From Gammaproteobacteria bacterium (lineage in GTDB: Bacteria > Pseudomonadota > Gammaproteobacteria > Pseudomonadales > Azotimanducaceae): a stretch of 56,014 bases of DNA. The notes beneath the pieces were generated by a model, which saw only the letters and a program-made list of their open reading frames with translations, had not been told where the DNA came from and did no database searches. A program made the position numbers and the translations under genes. Shown here piece by piece: positions 33,008 through 41,493 of this stretch. How positions within the stretch are numbered: position 1 is the first letter of the stretch; each line of letters starts with the position of its first letter. The stretch lies in assembly GCA_002684495.1 (NCBI GenBank), contig NYVG01000029.1:224588-280601 (forward strand). The letters are read 5' to 3'.

Positions 33008-33673
33008 ATGGACCTTTACGACGTTATGCGCACTACGTTTGCGGCGCGGGATTTCATTGATGAGCCAGTGGCGGACGCGACGCTGGCGCGGATTTTAGAC
33101 AACGCGCGCTTTGCTCCTAGTGGGGGTAATCGTCAGGGTTGGAAGGTGGTTGTGGTGCGCGATGATGCCACCCGGGCGCGGCTGGGTGAGTTGATTGAAC
33201 CGGGGTTTCGCAGTTATGTGGCTCAGGTGCAGGCTGGCGAAGCGCCTTGGAATACTATTAATGCCTCTGCGGTTTCTGACGCGCAGGTGGCGGCGACAAC
33301 TTTACCGGCGGGGTTTGTCGACAAGCTTACTGGTGCGCCGGTGGTGTTGCTGGTATTTGTGGATTTGGCGGTGGTGGCTTCTTTCGATTCTGGTCTGGAT
33401 CGCATTGGGGTGATTTCCGGCGGTTCGATATACCCTTTCGCCTGGAATATTCTGCTTGCCGCCCGAAACGAAGGCCTGGGCGGTACCCTGACAACGTTTG
33501 TTGGGGCGCAAGAGCCGGCGCTGCATGATTTGCTTGGGGTGCCCTCTCAGTATGCCTTTGCGGCGATGATCCCCATGGGTAAGCCGGTCAAGCAACTCAC
33601 TAAGCTGTCACGTAAGCTGGTGTCTGAGTTTGCGGTACTGGAACGTTTTGATGGACCTACGCTTGAAGGCTAG
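33008..33673 (+). CDS. Nitroreductase-family protein
   Basis: A 221-residue nitroreductase-fold flavoprotein (NfnB/BluB-like superfamily). Key segments are the MRTTFAARDFIDEPV opening, ILDNARFAPSGGNRQGWKVVVV (the FMN-binding RxAPSxGNxQ pattern), GSIYPFAWNILLAARNEGLGGTLTTFV and a C-terminal MIPMGKPV. The ATG at 33008 has GGAG 6 nt upstream; an in-frame upstream start is weak. The 129 nt before it are AT-rich, with TTGACG at 32953-32958 as a possible -35. It is different from the pnt-linked nitroreductase. The substrate is unknown. Confidence 0.87.
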   Translation: MDLYDVMRTTFAARDFIDEPVADATLARILDNARFAPSGGNRQGWKVVVVRDDATRARLGELIEPGFRSYVAQVQAGEAPWNTINASAVSDAQVAATTLPAGFVDKLTGAPVVLLVFVDLAVVASFDSGLDRIGVISGGSIYPFAWNILLAARNEGLGGTLTTFVGAQEPALHDLLGVPSQYAFAAMIPMGKPVKQLTKLSRKLVSEFAVLERFDGPTLEG

Positions 33674-33688
33674 TACTGTACAGGATTT

Positions 33689-33738
33689 GAACCCAAGGGG
33701 ATTTCGCTGCCGCTTGGGCTCGTTGGGCGGTTTTTTTT
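33689..33738 (+). terminator. Putative intrinsic terminator after the second nitroreductase
   Basis: CCCAAG (33692-33697) can pair with CTTGGG (33713-33718), and CCGCTT (33710-33715) can alternatively pair with GGGCGG (33725-33730). The second stem leads straight into eight T residues at 33731-33738. The T-run and GC-rich stem make a plus-strand intrinsic terminator likely, though the stem has G-U pairs and the two foldings compete. Confidence 0.5.
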
Positions 33739-33798
33739 GCTAACGTTTGTGCTGCACGGGCGATTACCGTCGGTGTTAATGCCACTGGAGATGTCCGC

Positions 33799-33954
33799 AT
33801 GAGCGATGAGGAGAATACCGAGCAGTCTGGCCAACTTGACCAGTCTGAACAGCAAGATGGGGCAGAGCCCGAGCAGCGGGCGACCGACGGTACCGGCATG
33901 ATTTGGGTTATTGCGTTTGCCGTCCTGATTTTGGCGATGGTGTTGGCGTTTTAG
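33799..33954 (+). CDS. Small single-pass membrane protein (51 residues)
   Basis: An unassigned short gene. An acidic, Gln/Glu-rich cytoplasmic head (MSDEENTEQSGQLDQ...) of about 33 residues is followed by one hydrophobic segment (MIWVIAFAVLILAMVLAF, 34-51) that ends at the stop, so this is a tail-anchored layout. GGAG at 33787-33790 lies 8 nt before the ATG, and a T-rich stretch follows the stop. Codon choice is like that of the neighbours. I do not recognise a family. It could be a small membrane regulator of a larger protein. It is supported by SD, composition and TM layout only. Confidence 0.5.
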   Translation: MSDEENTEQSGQLDQSEQQDGAEPEQRATDGTGMIWVIAFAVLILAMVLAF

Positions 33955-34094
33955 CTTTTTTTGCTTGGCGTGTTTTTAGGGTAGGCGCTGAAGCAGATTT
34001 ATCTGATTAATACACCTTTGCATGCGCGGTGCTTAGGCTACTGCGTCCGTGACCATGGGTTTGTGGGCACTTTGTAACAACGTGGGGAGGCTCT

Positions 34095-35110
34095 ATGACA
34101 CGAATTAACGCGGTTATGTGCGACGCGATTTCGGAAGACATTGGCTCGGTGGTGTTGCGTGAGGTAGATATACCAGCGCCCGGCCCCGGGCAGGTTCGGG
34201 TGCGGCTAAAAGCCTGTGCGGTGAATTTCCCTGATCTATTGATGATTCAGGGCAAGTATCAGTTTAAGCCACCATTGCCCTTTGCCCCGGGGGTGAAGCG
34301 GCCGGCGATGTGGAAGCCTGTGGGCCGGGGGTTTCGGTAAAAGAAGGTGATGCGGTCATTATCAGTATGCGTTACGGCGGGTTTGCCGAGGCGGTGCTGG
34401 TGGATGAGTCTCAGGTGAAGCCGCTGCCTAAGGGTATGGACTATGCTACGGCGGCCAGTTATCAAACCGCGTATTTAACGGCCTATGTCGCCCTCTACCG
34501 GCGCGGTGATTTGCAGCCCGGCGAACATTTGCTCGTCCACGGCGCTACAGGTGGTGTGGGTATGGCGGCTGTGGATCTGGGTAAATACTTTGGTGCTCAG
34601 GTTATCGGCACTGGCGGCCGTGACGACAAGTTGGCGGTGGTGCTGTCGCGTGGGGCAGATCATGTTATTAACTACACCCAAGCGGATGGTTCGTTAGGGG
34701 GCTTTCGCGATCAGGTGAAGGCGCTTACTGAGGGTCGCGGTGCCGATGTGGTGTACGACCCGGTGGGTGGCGATGTATTTGATGAGAGCATGCGCTGTGT
34801 CAACGTTGGTGGGCGGTTGTTAACCATTGGCTTTACCAGTGGGCGTTGGCCGCAGGCGGCGGTGAATTTAATTCTGATTAAGCAGTTGTCGGTTATTGGT
34901 GTGCGGGCTGGTGAATACGGCCGGCTGGATCCGATAAAGGGTCAGGAAAATCGAGACCGTTTGCATGCTATGGCTGCGGCTGGCGAGATCGACCCCTATA
35001 TTAGCCACGCGCTGCCCCTAGAGCAGGCAGTAGCTGCCATGCGCTTGCTGGAAAATCGCGAGGTTATTGGTAAGGCGGTGGTGACCATGAACGGTTATCA
35101 ACTGGGTTAA
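34095..35110 (+). pseudogene. NADPH:quinone oxidoreductase (zeta-crystallin-like), frameshifted
   Basis: A medium-chain dehydrogenase/reductase gene split over two frames. The first frame (34095-34340) encodes the GroES-like start, through KACAVNFPDLLMIQGKYQFKPPLPFAPG. The second resumes with EAAGDVEACGPGVSVKEGDAV and carries the NADPH motif HGATGGVGMAAVDLGKYFGA to the end. The break is at the G-run 34289-34293: one extra G would restore a 338-residue protein with the expected APGGEAAG junction. The site C-CCG-GGG (34286-34292) also fits the X-XXY-YYZ pattern for -1 slippage. Simplest reading: a one-base deletion or a sequencing error in the homopolymer. Start SD: GGGAGG. Confidence 0.85.
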
Positions 35111-35285
35111 CGCCTATCGACAAGGAAACGTGGTTACGGTAGTTTTTGCCCTCGCTCTGACCATGGCCAGCCGTTAAAGCTTGCAGGCAGAGACTAGGGG
35201 GATCTTTTCGATCTGATTCATACAACGTGAGGACCTGATCTTTTAGGCAGGTACCAGGAAGCGCCGGTATGTTACTTATTAGCCT

Positions 35286-35327
35286 GTTCGTTCAGTCGAA
35301 CACGGTGCTCCTGTTGCGTGGAGTACC
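35286..35327 (+). promoter_or_regulatory. Two hairpins in the panB leader, the second covering the ribosome binding site
   Basis: GTTCG/CGAAC (35286-35290 with 35297-35301) forms a small hairpin. Immediately after it, GGTGCTCC (35304-35311) pairs with GGAGTACC (35320-35327) over 8 positions with one G-U and an 8-nt loop. GGAG at 35320-35323 is the only SD-like sequence before the panB ATG at 35334, so the hairpin would lower translation unless opened. This is structure read from sequence; a regulatory role is inferred. Confidence 0.4.
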
Positions 35328-35333
35328 GATTCA

Positions 35334-36122
35334 ATGAACATTAATGATTTCGCGCGCCGCAAAGTCTGTGGCGAAAAACTCTCTATGGTGACGTGTTACG
35401 ACTTTTGGTCGGCACAAATTCTCGACCAGACAGAGGTCGACACTATTTTGGTGGGCGACAGTCTGGCCATGGTTATGCACGGGTTTCCAAGCACGGTGCA
35501 CGCCACCGTGGACATGATGGCAACGCACATTGCCGCTGTGCGTCGTGGTGCACCGAGCAAATTTATTGTGGGTGACATGCCATTTATGCAGGCCCGTTAC
35601 AGCCAAGACGTGGCTTTGGACGGAGTTGCGCAACTGATGCGTGCCGGCAGCAACGCGGTGAAGATTGAAGGTGCCGCTGGGCAACTTGATCTTATGGCGC
35701 GTATTGTCGAGTCCGGTGTTCCGGTTATGGGTCACTTGGGTTTAACGCCACAGTCTGTGGAGGCTCTTGGTGGCCACAAGGTGCAGGGTCGCGCTGAGGC
35801 AGCGGCGGAGCAGATACTGGCGGATGCCAAGGGGCTGGAGCAGGCGGGCTGTTTTGCTCTAGTGCTTGAATGTGTCCCACAAATGCTTGGTCGTAAAATC
35901 TCTCAGGCCTTGTCTATCCCCACCATAGGCATTGGTGCGGGTCCTTTCACCGACGGTCAAGTACTGGTGCTGCAGGACTTGCTGGGCATGCAGGCGGACT
36001 TTAAGCCAAAGTTTTTGCGGCATTACTTGGCCGGGCATCAAGCGCTCACAGATGCAGTGAATCATTTTCACAATGACGTGGCAGAAGGGGAATTTCCGAC
36101 CTGTCAGGAAGCCTATCAGTGA
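35334..36122 (+). CDS. panB: 3-methyl-2-oxobutanoate hydroxymethyltransferase
   Basis: The first enzyme of pantothenate synthesis: it transfers a hydroxymethyl group from 5,10-methylene-THF to 2-oxoisovalerate to give ketopantoate. It is 262 residues, the usual length. Family blocks: MVTCYDFWSAQILDQTEVDTILVGDS (metal and substrate site), HATVDMMATHIAAVRRG, KIEGAAGQL, GHLGLTPQSV and IPTIGIGAGPFTDGQVLVLQDLLG. Its stop overlaps the panC GTG by 3 nt (GTGA), so the two are coupled. The methylene-THF need links it to folate genes elsewhere in the window. Confidence 0.95.
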   Translation: MNINDFARRKVCGEKLSMVTCYDFWSAQILDQTEVDTILVGDSLAMVMHGFPSTVHATVDMMATHIAAVRRGAPSKFIVGDMPFMQARYSQDVALDGVAQLMRAGSNAVKIEGAAGQLDLMARIVESGVPVMGHLGLTPQSVEALGGHKVQGRAEAAAEQILADAKGLEQAGCFALVLECVPQMLGRKISQALSIPTIGIGAGPFTDGQVLVLQDLLGMQADFKPKFLRHYLAGHQALTDAVNHFHNDVAEGEFPTCQEAYQ

Positions 36123-36907
36123 AAGTTTTTACTGATCTTGAGCAGTGGCGCGATTGGCGCCGTGGCCTTGATGATGAAGACTTAGGCTTTGTGCCGACCA
36201 TGGGTGCGCTGCATGCCGGGCATCAGTCGCTGTTGCAGCGCTGTGTGGCTGAAAACAGCAAGACGGCGTTGAGTATTTACCTTAACGCCACTCAGTTTAA
36301 CGACCCCAAAGATTTAGCAGCGTACCCTGCAACATTAGATGCTGATTTGCAGATGGCAGAACAGGCAGGGGTGGACGCGGTACTGTTGCCAACCGATGCG
36401 CAGATCTATCCTGATGACTTCAGCTTTCAGTTGGACGAGACCCGGTTTAGTAAGGGTTTGTGCGGGGCTGATCGGCCGGGACATTTTACTGGTGTGCTGA
36501 CCGTGGTGATGAAACTATTAAATATTGTTAGTCCAGATAAAGCGTATTTCGGTCTCAAGGACTATCAGCAGTATCGATTGATTCAAGATATGAGTGCGGC
36601 GTTCTTTTTGCCGGTGCAAATTATTGGTTGCGATACCGTGCGCGAAGCGGACGGGTTGGCCTTGTCGTCGCGTAACCAATTGCTGGATGATTGCGCGCGA
36701 GCCAAGGCCGGACAGTTCAATAAGATCCTGCACGACGCACCGACTGATGACGTAGCTATTGCGCAACTGCAAGGGCTGGGCGCGCGGGTAGATTATGTGG
36801 AAACCCACGCCGGTCGTCGCTTTGGCGCTATTGTGCTGCCCAGCGGCAGCGGCGAGGTACGGTTAATTGACAACTGCCTATCACCAAACCCGGTGGGTGT
36901 GCGCTAG
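36119..36907 (+). CDS. panC: Pantoate--beta-alanine ligase (pantothenate synthetase)
   Basis: Condenses pantoate and beta-alanine with ATP to form pantothenate. It is 262 residues, slightly shorter than E. coli PanC (283). The HIGH-like motif is VPTMGALHAGHQSLL, followed by SIYLNATQFNDPKDLAAYPAT, LCGADRPGHFTGVLTVVMKLLNIV, AYFGLKDYQQYRLI and the KMSKS-like LALSSRNQLL. The start is GTG, overlapping the panB stop. The C-terminal domain is compact and ends at PNPVGVR. Confidence 0.94.
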   Translation: MKVFTDLEQWRDWRRGLDDEDLGFVPTMGALHAGHQSLLQRCVAENSKTALSIYLNATQFNDPKDLAAYPATLDADLQMAEQAGVDAVLLPTDAQIYPDDFSFQLDETRFSKGLCGADRPGHFTGVLTVVMKLLNIVSPDKAYFGLKDYQQYRLIQDMSAAFFLPVQIIGCDTVREADGLALSSRNQLLDDCARAKAGQFNKILHDAPTDDVAIAQLQGLGARVDYVETHAGRRFGAIVLPSGSGEVRLIDNCLSPNPVGVR

Positions 36908-36924
36908 TAACTTTGGAATAAGCC

Positions 36925-37713
36925 ATGATTCTTGTACTCGACGTTGGTAATAGTCAGATCTTTTGCGGAGTTTTTGACCGCGGCGAATTGAGTGTGCAAT
37001 TCCGCTACGCCTCAACGTCGCGCAGTTCGTCGGACGAAATCGGGGTATTTCTGCGTGGCGCTCTGCGGGAGAACGGCGTAGCGCCCGAAGTCATCAACAC
37101 CATTGGCATTTCGTCGGTGGTACCCGAATTGAACTACACCCTATGGGCATGCTGTCAGAAGTATTTCGGCGTCGAACCCATGGTGCTGCGGCCTGGATTA
37201 AAGACGGGTTTGCAGATTGGCTACAAAGACCCCAAGGAAGTGGGCAGCGACCGTATTGCTGATGCCATGGGGGCAGTTAAATTGTTTCCCGGGCGCAATC
37301 TTATTGTTGTCGACTTTGGTACTGCCACCACGGTGTGTGCGGTGTCCAAAGAGCGGGTGTTCTTGGGTGGCAACATCATGCCCGGCATCCGTTTGGCCAT
37401 GGAAGCCCTGGAATCCAAAACTGCGAAATTACCGTCGGTAGAAATCAAACCCGCCAAGGAGGCGATGGGTAAGACCACTATCGAAAGCATCCAGCGAGGT
37501 CTGTATTGGAGCAATGTTGGCATGGTGCGCGAACTCACCTCGCGTATCAGTGCGGAAGTATTTGCCGAGGAACCGCCAGTGGTGATTGCCACCGGCGGTT
37601 TTGCCCACCTGTTTGACCGCGAGGGCTTATTTGAACACGTGATCTCTGATCTGATCCTAGTGGGTCTGCTCGAAGCTCTGCGGTTAAATGGCTACATAGA
37701 AGAAGCAGGCTAA
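36925..37713 (+). CDS. coaX: Type III pantothenate kinase
   Basis: Phosphorylates pantothenate, the first committed step to CoA. It is 262 residues of the ASKHA fold: phosphate-1 motif LDVGNSQIFCGVF, GSDRIADAMGA, phosphate-2 VVDFGTATTVCAVS, and the GGNIMPGIRLAMEAL and IATGGFAHLF segments. Type III kinases replace CoaA and are not feedback-inhibited by CoA in the way CoaA is. It lies 17 nt after panC, giving a panB-panC-coaX operon that runs from ketoisovalerate to phosphopantothenate except for ketopantoate reductase. Its stop abuts the stop of the convergent SDR gene. Confidence 0.95.
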   Translation: MILVLDVGNSQIFCGVFDRGELSVQFRYASTSRSSSDEIGVFLRGALRENGVAPEVINTIGISSVVPELNYTLWACCQKYFGVEPMVLRPGLKTGLQIGYKDPKEVGSDRIADAMGAVKLFPGRNLIVVDFGTATTVCAVSKERVFLGGNIMPGIRLAMEALESKTAKLPSVEIKPAKEAMGKTTIESIQRGLYWSNVGMVRELTSRISAEVFAEEPPVVIATGGFAHLFDREGLFEHVISDLILVGLLEALRLNGYIEEAG

Positions 37714-38484
37714 TCAGCTGTCTGCGCGACGGTACTGTTGCTGCAGGCGCCGCATGCCGGTAAGCCAGCGATCATAGTCCGAGGTCTTACGCTTAATGTA
37801 CTCGGCAACCTCCGGATGCGGTAAGACTAAAAATCGCTCTTCGCGCAGGGTTTCTACCACGGCCTCAACTGCCGCTTCGGGCTCGATCATGCCGTCGACT
37901 CCAGCAACGCCTGGGCCTTTAGCGGTCATCGCTGTGCGTACCGCTTGTGGGCATAGTACGGATACCTTTATGCCCCGATCGCCATAGGTAATCGACAACC
38001 ACTCGGCCAATGCGACCGCCGCGTGTTTTGTTACTGCATAGGTTACCGATCCAATTTGGCTAAGCAGTCCGGCTGCTGATGAGGTGTTCAACAGATAGCC
38101 GCCACCGCGTGCGATCATGCGCGGAACCAGCGCGCGAGCGGCCCACACGTGGGCCATGGTGTTGACCTCCCAAATGGTTTGCCAAACGTCATCTGGTGTA
38201 TCGATGCCCTTGCCAATACCGATGCCGGCGTTGGAGCAAAATAGATCGATAGGACCGACATCGTTCTCGGCGGTCTCGATCAGGTTCACGATCTGTGATT
38301 CATCGCTGACATCCACACCCATTGAGATACCGTCGATCTCCTCAGCCACGGCAGCAGCCCCTGCAGCGTCTAAATCAGCGACGACAATTTTCTTTGCGCC
38401 CTCGCGTGCGAAGCGCCGGCACATTTCTCTGCCGATGCCGCTGGCGCCGCCGGTGACCACGATGATTTTGTTTTCTAGCTCCAC
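37714..38484 (-). CDS. Short-chain dehydrogenase/reductase (SDR)
   Basis: A 256-residue classical SDR. The NAD(P) motif is TGGASGIG (12-19), NAG is in FCSNAGIG, the catalytic Ser is in NTSSAAGLL and YxxxK in YAVTKHA. The Asp in VVADLDAAG favours NAD(H) over NADP(H). The start is GTG with a GGGAAG SD. The tail (YIKRKTSDYDRWLTGMRRLQQQY) is of a type common in SDRs that act in lipid or sterol metabolism. The substrate is unknown. It is divergent from an MFS transporter at 38645. Confidence 0.9.
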   Translation of the reverse strand: MELENKIIVVTGGASGIGREMCRRFAREGAKKIVVADLDAAGAAAVAEEIDGISMGVDVSDESQIVNLIETAENDVGPIDLFCSNAGIGIGKGIDTPDDVWQTIWEVNTMAHVWAARALVPRMIARGGGYLLNTSSAAGLLSQIGSVTYAVTKHAAVALAEWLSITYGDRGIKVSVLCPQAVRTAMTAKGPGVAGVDGMIEPEAAVEAVVETLREERFLVLPHPEVAEYIKRKTSDYDRWLTGMRRLQQQYRRADS

Positions 38485-38644
38485 GCTCTCTTCCCTGTTT
38501 GTTTTCTGCAGAGCAGCACGATAGACCTTTTATTAGGTCGGTTCTATAGTGTGGCGCGCTCGCGCTCCTGCGCTTGCTCCGGGTTTTGCTCTGACGGCTG
38601 AGTACATTCAGTCGGCCCGTTTTTTATCAAGGTTGAACAGTTCT

Positions 38645-39895
38645 ATGTCGCCATCTCCCGATTTACAAAACGCCTCTGACCTGCCAGCGGGCAATCGTGC
38701 CGGCTGGGTGATCGTTGCGCTGACATTGCTTATGCAGACTGTTAGTTCGGGGTTGGGGTTCTACAATATGTCGGTGTACATCAACCGGCTTGCGGTGGAA
38801 TTGACAGTCTCGTTGGCAGACATATCCTTTGCCGTGAGCCTGTTTTTTGTGGTTGGCGGTGTTGCCGGCCTGTACGTGGCTGATTTGTTGCGGGTCTGGT
38901 CGGTGCGTAAGGTGGTGATCGTTGGGGCGTTGGTTTCGGGTATGTCCGTGGGGTTGGTGGGTTTTGCCGACACCCTGTGGCAGGTCTATTTGTTGTTTTC
39001 GCTATTTGGTGTTGGTAATGCCGGCATCTCCATTGTTATATCCACCACGCTTATTACTCGTTGGTTTCCTGGACCTGAGCGTTCCATGGCCCTTGCCATT
39101 GCGTCGACGGGACTGTCGCTGGGTGGTTTTTTGATCACTCCCATCTCTGCCTATTCTATGAATGCGTTAGGGCTAGATCTGACCATGCACGGGCTGGGCG
39201 CGTTCTTGATTGTTACCGTGGTGCCGATTGCGCTGTTTTTGCGATTTCCTAGCGCTGCAACAGCAGCAGCCGAATCCGCTGAGGCCCAGCAGCAGCAATC
39301 GCAAACTCTCGCCGCCGATCTGGCGGCGGCGCTGCGCAGCCGGTTTTACGTGCTGTTGGCTCTGGCTTATGTGCTTATTATGGCGTCCCAGGTGGGCGGT
39401 ATTGCGCACCTTTATAGTCGCGTGGAGCTGCTGGGTGGTTTTGGTATGGCGGCGATGGCGGTTCAGGCGTTGTCTATTGCCAGTATTGGCGGTCGTTTCT
39501 TTGGCGGTTGGCTGGTGAGTCGGATACCGATTCGCTGGTTTGCATTAGGCAACCTACTGGTGCAAGGCTTGGGAATGGCGTTGATCGCTTTGGCGCCGAA
39601 TGGCGTTGTCGGAGTGATCGCTGCAGCGGTATTTGGCTTGAGCGTGGGAAATCTGCTGATGACTCAGCCGTTGTGGTTGGCTGAACGTTTTCCCGTGGAC
39701 ATCTATCCCCAATTGTTTGCGCGGGCCAATGCAATTTCGGTATTGGGTGTGGCTTTTGGACCCTTCTGTTTGGGCTGGGTTTTTGACATCCTCGGTTCCT
39801 ATACTTTTGCCTATATCGGCGCGTTAATGACGACGTTAGTAGCTTTTGTGGTGGTGTGGATCGCCAGTGCTGATTCCCCGAACACAAGTACATAA
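38645..39895 (+). CDS. Major facilitator superfamily transporter
   Basis: A 416-residue protein with about 12 hydrophobic segments. It resembles the monocarboxylate/oxalate-formate antiporter-type MFS group (YNMSVYINRLAVELTVSLADISFAVSLFF; STTLITRWFPGPERSMALAIASTGLSLGGFLITP). The central cytoplasmic loop (about 192-215) is rich in Ala and Gln. The start at 38645 is chosen because the translated sequence before it, from 38549, is Ala/Arg-rich and unlike the family. The inverted repeat GACCT-6-AGGTC just upstream (38523-38538) may be an operator but is short. The cargo is probably a carboxylate. Confidence 0.87.
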   Translation: MSPSPDLQNASDLPAGNRAGWVIVALTLLMQTVSSGLGFYNMSVYINRLAVELTVSLADISFAVSLFFVVGGVAGLYVADLLRVWSVRKVVIVGALVSGMSVGLVGFADTLWQVYLLFSLFGVGNAGISIVISTTLITRWFPGPERSMALAIASTGLSLGGFLITPISAYSMNALGLDLTMHGLGAFLIVTVVPIALFLRFPSAATAAAESAEAQQQQSQTLAADLAAALRSRFYVLLALAYVLIMASQVGGIAHLYSRVELLGGFGMAAMAVQALSIASIGGRFFGGWLVSRIPIRWFALGNLLVQGLGMALIALAPNGVVGVIAAAVFGLSVGNLLMTQPLWLAERFPVDIYPQLFARANAISVLGVAFGPFCLGWVFDILGSYTFAYIGALMTTLVAFVVVWIASADSPNTST

Positions 39896-39917
39896 ATTAG
39901 CTGGAGTGACCTAGCCA

Positions 39918-41309
39918 GTGGCGAGTGCAATGCGGTATCGATTTATTCTTGGGGTAATTTTGCTCGTGGCTTGTGGGTCTTTGCAGGCGGCACTGCCTGT
40001 GGCGATTGCCGATGCCGATGGTGAGGCTACGATTGCGCTGCCGAGTCTTGCCGACATGCTGGAACGGGCTAATCCGGCCGTTGTTAATATTGCTACGCGC
40101 TCAACGGTAGTTGAGCACAACCGCTTGTTGGCGGATCCTTTTTTTCGCCGCTTTTTTAATATCCCTGAAAGCCGGCGTCGCTATCGTCGGACCCAAAGTG
40201 CTGGTTCGGGGGTGGTTGTTGACGCGGCCAAGGGCTATATCGTTACCAACAACCATGTCATCGACGGTGCTGATGAAATCACCGTTGGTCTCTCTGACGG
40301 CCGGACCTTGGAGGCCGAACTGGTGGGCCGTGATCCCCAAGTCGACCTCGCGCTGTTGAAGGTTTCAGCACAGAACCTTGTGGCAATTCAGTTTGCCGAC
40401 AGTGCCGCGTTGCGGGTTGGCGACTTTGTAGTTGCCATCGGCAATCCCTTTGGTCTGAATCAAACGGTAACCAGCGGTATCGTCAGTGCGCTGGGTCGCA
40501 GTGGTCTGGGCATAGAGGGGTATGAAGATTTTATTCAGACCGACGCGCCTATTAATCCGGGTAATTCGGGCGGCGCATTAGTGGATCTGCGTGGTGATCT
40601 GGTAGGTATTAATACCGCGATCTACGCACCCAGCGGCGGTAATGTGGGCATTGGTTTTGCGATTCCGGCCAATATGACTGCGGCGATTATTGCCGAATTG
40701 ATCGAAAACGGTGAGGTTAATCGGGGTTATGTCGGAGCAGTCGTACAGCCGCTAAATCGCGAACTGGCGAAAGCCTTTGACGTATTGCCGGCCGACGGTG
40801 CGCCGGCGGGTGTGGTGGTGGTAGATGTTCAGCCAGCGAGTTCTGCAGAAAAAGCCGGACTCACTCCGGGCGATGTCATTGTGCAAATGGGCGATAAGAA
40901 AATCACCAGTGTCGCGGACTTTGAAAATCAAGCAGCTGTGATGTTTATTGGCGATCGATTGGACATTGTGCTGGTGCGTCAAGGCGAGCAACAAACACTG
41001 ACGTTAGAGATTTTTGCGGACACCCAAGAACAGGTGGCGGGACAACGAATAACGCCGCGGCTTAATGGCGTAGTGCTACAGAATCTTAGCGCAGCAGATG
41101 ATCTTGGCGGTGGCGTATTGGTGGCCGAAGTTATGATCAATAGTTCGGCCTACGCGTACGGTTTGCGATCAGGGGATATTATCGTGGGTGCCAACCGCAA
41201 TACGGTCACGGATATCGCCCAGCTGCGCGAAGCGGTGCGGCGAGACAATCGACGCCTAATGCTGCGGGTTTACCGTAATGGTCGTTTCGGGCCGATTACT
41301 ATTCGCTAG
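39918..41309 (+). CDS. degQ: Periplasmic serine protease, DegQ/DegP family
   Basis: A 463-residue Do-like protease for folding quality control in the cell envelope. A signal peptide (about 1-25, GVILLVACGSLQA) precedes a trypsin-like domain with H113 (TNNHVIDG), D143 (DPQVDLALL) and S217 (NPGNSGGAL). Two PDZ domains follow (about 265-365 and 375-463). The start is GTG at 39918; an ATG at 39930 is an alternative with a similar signal peptide. The LA-loop is short, as in DegQ rather than DegP. It stands between an MFS gene and folK. Confidence 0.92.
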   Translation: MASAMRYRFILGVILLVACGSLQAALPVAIADADGEATIALPSLADMLERANPAVVNIATRSTVVEHNRLLADPFFRRFFNIPESRRRYRRTQSAGSGVVVDAAKGYIVTNNHVIDGADEITVGLSDGRTLEAELVGRDPQVDLALLKVSAQNLVAIQFADSAALRVGDFVVAIGNPFGLNQTVTSGIVSALGRSGLGIEGYEDFIQTDAPINPGNSGGALVDLRGDLVGINTAIYAPSGGNVGIGFAIPANMTAAIIAELIENGEVNRGYVGAVVQPLNRELAKAFDVLPADGAPAGVVVVDVQPASSAEKAGLTPGDVIVQMGDKKITSVADFENQAAVMFIGDRLDIVLVRQGEQQTLTLEIFADTQEQVAGQRITPRLNGVVLQNLSAADDLGGGVLVAEVMINSSAYAYGLRSGDIIVGANRNTVTDIAQLREAVRRDNRRLMLRVYRNGRFGPITIR

Positions 41310-41493
41310 GTGCGGGCGTTCGAGGTCTGCGACACCAGATGCATCGTAGTTAGTAATCCGCATACCCAGTTCGGGTAGGCGCCTTAAGACTATTGGTGCA
41401 GATTAGGTTATTTGCACAGATCGTGGGTGGTTTGCGGTTGCTTTCCGTCCTGTTCTCTATATTTTGGTGGTTCTTATTCAAGAGTTGCTGCAA

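Noticed and set aside
32877-33098. Open frame starting between rluE and the second nitroreductase
   Set aside because: It overlaps the start of the nitroreductase in another frame, has no SD, and the region is AT-rich as expected of a promoter.
33680-33700. GGATTTGAACCC resembles the complement of a tRNA T-arm (possible tRNA or attachment-site remnant on the minus strand)
   Set aside because: No acceptor, D or anticodon stems can be assembled around it, and the sequence is better explained as part of the terminator region after the nitroreductase.
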